DNA from: Pseudomonadota bacterium
GTDB lineage: Bacteria > Pseudomonadota > Alphaproteobacteria > Rhizobiales > Xanthobacteraceae
Direction of reading: 5' to 3'
Length of the DNA stretch: 64,000 nucleotides
Assembly: GCA_023386885.1 (NCBI GenBank)
Contig: JAEWIX010000008.1
Coordinates: 62,001 to 126,000 of the forward strand
Positions 61,270 through 64,000 of the stretch are shown one piece after another; position 1 is the stretch's first letter, and the number at the start of each line of letters is the position of its first letter. The notes under the pieces were generated by a model. It was given only the letters and a program-made list of their open reading frames with translations. It ran no database searches and was not told where the DNA came from. The translations under genes were made by a program, and so were the position numbers.

Positions 61270-62373
61270 CTACCGCAACGGATGCAATCGCCCGACCAAC
61301 CGCAAAAGATCAGATTGCCGGTTGGTCTCTGTCTTGGCGAAAATGTGCTTCAGATGCGAGCGTGCGGTTTCGAACGAAATTCCCAACAGTTCGGCAACCA
61401 GCGGCAACGGCACTTCGCGCGCGAGATGAGAAACCAGCAGCGCCTCAGTCTGCGTGAGACCGAAGGTCTTGCGCAACAAATCCATCGACGGGTCGACTGA
61501 CGGACGTTCGGTATCGGAGACCAGCAGAATCGCCTTCGCCGGCGAGAACACCGCGCTTGCCATGCCCTTGACGCGAATGCCTTCGACGATCAGCGGACGC
61601 TTGGTCGGGCGGCGAACGACAACGGGAGGCAGGGCCTCGGCATCCGCGATCCCCGGCGATCGGCAGAGTCGGGCCACCAATCCGGCAAGCTCCCGATTAT
61701 CGTCGGCCAAGGTACATCCGAGCACGCCCTGTGCGAGATTGAACCCATCGCCGATCAGTTTCTCCGCTGCGACGTTGGCCCGGATGACACGACCACTGCG
61801 GTCAAGCAAAAAGCTCGGACAGCCCAGCGACTGGTAGGCGTCGACCATTCCCGTCGCGTTAGCAAATTCCAGATTGCGCGCGAGCAAAGCTACACGACTC
61901 AGATGTGGAGCAAAGCGAACCCAATCCTGCTGCTCTTCCGGGGTGACGAAACCGTGCTTGTCGCCCCGTTCGACGACCATGCACCACTCATCCTCACCGT
62001 TGGAAAAGCCAATGCCTGCCGACCAATTGAAACCATACCTTCGAAGGAAATGGTAGTAATCGGAGTTTGCAAGTTCTTCCCGACTGGCGAAATCCTGATC
62101 GACGAAAATCCCTTTGCGACGTACTGCCGGCAAGCCGCGCGTACGTTCATCTCGCAAATGCCAGCCTTCCCGAAAATATGTATCGAGGCCTTCTTCAAGT
62201 GACCGCGTATGGGGCGTTCCCGGCCCTCGCCCCTTGACCTGAAGCAAAACAACGCCGGCCGCTTCAGTATACTGCGTGACCATCTCCATCGCATCGGTCC
62301 AGCGCGTGGGGTCGATCGCTGCATCGAGCAACGACTGCACGGCCTGGTCAAATGACGGTCGAGAAGCTGCCAT
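61270..62373 (-). CDS. LuxR-type helix-turn-helix transcriptional regulator
   Basis: A 367-residue regulator. The C-terminal 65 residues form the LuxR HTH (KTFGLTQTEALLVSHLAREV, then LAELLG-like VAELLGISFETARSHLKHIF and AKTETNRQSDLLRLVG). The N-terminal part is a PAS/GAF-like sensor (SFLLDRSGRVIRANVAAEKL is PAS-like) with no receiver domain. A 12-bp dyad (62403-62431) lies 30 bases before this start; the alternative start at 62409 would fall inside that dyad, so 62373 is preferred. Ligand unknown. Confidence 0.88.
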   Translation of the reverse strand: MAASRPSFDQAVQSLLDAAIDPTRWTDAMEMVTQYTEAAGVVLLQVKGRGPGTPHTRSLEEGLDTYFREGWHLRDERTRGLPAVRRKGIFVDQDFASREELANSDYYHFLRRYGFNWSAGIGFSNGEDEWCMVVERGDKHGFVTPEEQQDWVRFAPHLSRVALLARNLEFANATGMVDAYQSLGCPSFLLDRSGRVIRANVAAEKLIGDGFNLAQGVLGCTLADDNRELAGLVARLCRSPGIADAEALPPVVVRRPTKRPLIVEGIRVKGMASAVFSPAKAILLVSDTERPSVDPSMDLLRKTFGLTQTEALLVSHLAREVPLPLVAELLGISFETARSHLKHIFAKTETNRQSDLLRLVGRLHPLR

Positions 62374-62402
62374 ACGCTCGCCAAGACAATCGGACGTTGC
62401 GA

Positions 62403-62431
62403 CAATCATTGCGCAACTCGCGCAATGATTG
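62403..62431. promoter_or_regulatory. 12-bp perfect dyad upstream of LuxR-type gene
   Basis: CAATCATTGCGC-AACTC-GCGCAATGATTG, spacer five bases, centre at 62417. It is 30-58 bases before the preferred LuxR start and also 81-109 bases beyond the ispE stop. Symmetry, length and position suggest an operator, possibly for autoregulation or for the regulator itself; no T-run follows, so it is not a terminator. Confidence 0.6.
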
Positions 62432-62511
62432 CAAGGACCGTCATGCGAGGTTTGAATGTTCCAGTCGCGATCCTCTCAGATGCGCGAGGCCGTACGGACT
62501 GCGGGCGCCGC

Positions 62512-63432
62512 TCAGCCGAGTGTGCCGGCGTGGACCCACCAGTCCGGATGGCTCGACTGCAGTGACCGGCCCGCCGCGCGAGCCTCTGCATCACTGTCGA
62601 ACAGCGCAAAGCATGTCGCGCCGGATCCCGACATCCGCACCAGCCGCACACCGGCGAGTTCCCGCAGCGCCGACAACACATCGCCGACGATCGGCTGAAT
62701 CTTGATTGCCGGGGCCTCAAGATCGTTAGCCGCATGGCCCAGCGCTTTCAGCCACTCCTCGACCGATGACTCTTCGGTCGGCCACTTGCGCGAACGAACC
62801 ACATCGGTCACGTCGGTCAGGATTTCGCCCTTGCGCAAGCCAAGCGCGGTAAACACCTCCGCCGTCGCCACCGCAATGCGCGGGTTGACCATCACGCAGG
62901 GCATCTTCGGCACGCGGACTGAGGACAACTGCTCGCCGATCCCAGTCATCACCGAACTTTGCGAGGCAACACAGACCGGCACATCGGCACCGGTCACGCG
63001 CGCCGCCTCCATGATGCGTGGATCATCAAGCGCGAGTGAATTGAGCCGTGCCAACAACCGCAGCGCCGCCGCCGCATCCGCCGACCCGCCACCGATTCCG
63101 GCCGCCACCGGCAACCGCTTATCGAGCGTGAAGGCACCAACCTGCAAACCAGGCACGCGTTCGGCCAGCAGGCGAGCGGCCTTGAGCACGAGATTATCCG
63201 CGGTCGCGCCGCAGTCGCTACCGCCCAGCCCTCTCATGGTGAGACTCAGTTCCGGCCCTGCGTCGAGCGTCAGCCGGTCCGCACAATCAGCGAAGACCAC
63301 CAAGCTGGCGAGATCGTGATAGCCATCAGCGCGGCGACCGAGCACCCGCAGGGTCAAGTTGACCTTGGCGCGCGCCTCATCCGCAAGTATGGCGGATTTG
63401 TCGTTCGCATCAATATTGCCGTGCGTTGTCAT
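62512..63432 (-). CDS. ispE: 4-diphosphocytidyl-2-C-methyl-D-erythritol kinase
   Basis: GHMP kinase of the MEP isoprenoid pathway. 306 residues. ARAKVNLTLRVLGRRADGYH starts the fold, LPVAAGIGGGSADAAAALR is the ATP-binding GHMP motif, and RMSGSGATCFALFDSDAEAR the C-terminal motif. It feeds IPP/DMAPP synthesis used by the polyprenyl synthase at 59295-60305. The next gene, TPR-rich, lies 59 bases upstream on the same strand. Confidence 0.96.
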   Translation of the reverse strand: MTTHGNIDANDKSAILADEARAKVNLTLRVLGRRADGYHDLASLVVFADCADRLTLDAGPELSLTMRGLGGSDCGATADNLVLKAARLLAERVPGLQVGAFTLDKRLPVAAGIGGGSADAAAALRLLARLNSLALDDPRIMEAARVTGADVPVCVASQSSVMTGIGEQLSSVRVPKMPCVMVNPRIAVATAEVFTALGLRKGEILTDVTDVVRSRKWPTEESSVEEWLKALGHAANDLEAPAIKIQPIVGDVLSALRELAGVRLVRMSGSGATCFALFDSDAEARAAGRSLQSSHPDWWVHAGTLG

Positions 63433-63491
63433 ACGACCGTCAAATCCAAAGCCCCTGGGAACGATTAAGGCGCGACCGACCCGCTATTCGA

Positions 63492-64000
63492 TCAGCCGCC
63501 CTTGCCTTCGTCTTTCTTCTTGTCTGCCGATGCCGCCGCCGGTGTCTCATCGGCTGGCAAGCCGTTTTCGATCTTGGCTTCGATCTTCGGCAGTTCGTCC
63601 GGCTCCGGCTTGAGATCACGTGCATGCGCCCACTGGAAGCGCGCCTCCAGCGTGCGGCCGACGCGCCAATAAGCATCCCCGAGATGATCGTTGATCGTCG
63701 GGTCTTCCGGTTTCAAATCGATAGCGCGCTCGAGATGCTTCACCGCTTCCTGATAATTGCCAATGCGATAGTAAGCCCACCCGAGTGAATCGACGATGTA
63801 GCCGTCATCAGGCCGCTGATCGACAGCGCGCTTGATCATCTTCATGGCGTCGTCGAGATGAAGACCGCGATCGATCCATGAATATCCGAGATAGTTGAGA
63901 ACGTGCGGCTGCTCGGGCTTCAGTTCGAGCGCCTTCTTCATGTCGAGCTCAGCCTTGTCCCAATTCTTGGAACGCTCCTCGCAAATTCCCCTGAAGTAAT
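63492..64000 (-). CDS. TPR repeat protein (partial, N-terminus outside window)
   Basis: The C-terminal 169 residues of a tetratricopeptide-repeat protein. Reading in from the edge gives YFRGICEERSKNWDKAELDM, then consecutive 34-residue repeats: KKALELKPEQPHVLNYLGYS, MIKRAVDQRPDDGYIVDSLG, LERAIDLKPEDPTINDHLGD, each with the usual W/L/G/Y/A/P positions. It ends with an acidic Lys/Asp tail. TPRs mediate protein contacts; function unknown. In related genomes a large TPR protein lies beside ispE. Confidence 0.85.
   Translation of the reverse strand, partial: YFRGICEERSKNWDKAELDMKKALELKPEQPHVLNYLGYSWIDRGLHLDDAMKMIKRAVDQRPDDGYIVDSLGWAYYRIGNYQEAVKHLERAIDLKPEDPTINDHLGDAYWRVGRTLEARFQWAHARDLKPEPDELPKIEAKIENGLPADETPAAASADKKKDEGKGG

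Noticed and set aside
1..64000. CRISPR array, prophage, insertion sequence or defence island
   Set aside because: The palindromic repeats are not regularly spaced and have no spacer-like units; no cas, transposase, integrase or phage gene is seen.

Overview
The window is about 63-65 % G+C by eye and reads as chromosomal core genome of an alphaproteobacterium of the Bradyrhizobiaceae/Nitrobacteraceae type (Rhodopseudomonas, Bradyrhizobium, Afipia or Nitrobacter relatives; the genus cannot be fixed from sequence reading alone). The reasons are the gene families present (TIGR02301, DUF1236, RT0821-type lipoprotein, RibBX, DUF2339), the ppdK-glyS-glyQ neighbourhood, and dispersed palindromic repeats of the GTCATGGCCGGG...CCCGGCCATCC type in the gaps. 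I see no phage, integrase, transposase, plasmid or CRISPR signature.

Layout. 1-5800: the 5' part of thiD, a stand-alone Lrp/AsnC effector domain, a secreted CHRD protein, then a minus-strand group with a molybdenum hydroxylase large subunit, a cytochrome c' and a membrane-anchored diheme cytochrome c. 5.8-13 kb: cell envelope, with murJ, a Gfo/Idh/MocA oxidoreductase and the LPS inner-core heptose genes hldE and hldD, divergent from waaF-gmhB. 13-24 kb: alpha/beta hydrolase, a zinc-less DnaJ homologue, a lipoprotein, pdxH, an SDR, a small CxxC protein, corA, two tandem L,D-transpeptidase lipoproteins, an extensin-like protein and an acyl-CoA synthetase. 24-34 kb: two isochorismatase-fold hydrolases, a pirin divergent from a LysR regulator, a DUF1499 membrane protein, an MBL hydrolase, glutaryl-CoA dehydrogenase, RibBX and a Kef-type antiporter. 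34-48 kb: tRNA-Pro(CGG), threonylcarbamoyl-AMP synthase, D-2-hydroxyglutarate dehydrogenase-like oxidase, HMCES/YedK DNA-protein crosslinker, a Nudix protein, TIGR02301, then the overlapping set ygfZ-tag-HD phosphohydrolase, a PTP-like phosphatase, DUF2339, AcuI/YhdH reductase and a SleB-type hydrolase. 49-57 kb: ppdK with a long lysine-rich N-terminal tail, a 51-residue DUF3096 protein, DUF1236, glyS and glyQ. 57-64 kb: SppA-type protease, DUF2007 overlapping a TrmN6-like methyltransferase, polyprenyl synthase, enoyl-CoA hydratase, a LuxR-type regulator with a strong dyad upstream, ispE, and the 3' part of a TPR gene.

Functional links: heptose synthesis and transfer (hldE, hldD, gmhB, waaF) with envelope assembly (murJ, L,D-transpeptidases, extensin-like, SleB); isoprenoid supply (ispE, polyprenyl synthase); DNA base and abasic-site repair (tag, HMCES); translation (glyQS, tsaC-type, tRNA-Pro). 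Most genes are ordinary housekeeping or accessory metabolism. I did not find a clearly new multi-gene system. The points most worth a second look are the Mo-hydroxylase subunit with two cytochromes and no iron-sulfur or FAD partner, the basic tail on PPDK, a low-GC patch inside glyS, the dyad in front of the LuxR gene, and a substitution in the second Asp-rich motif of the polyprenyl synthase.
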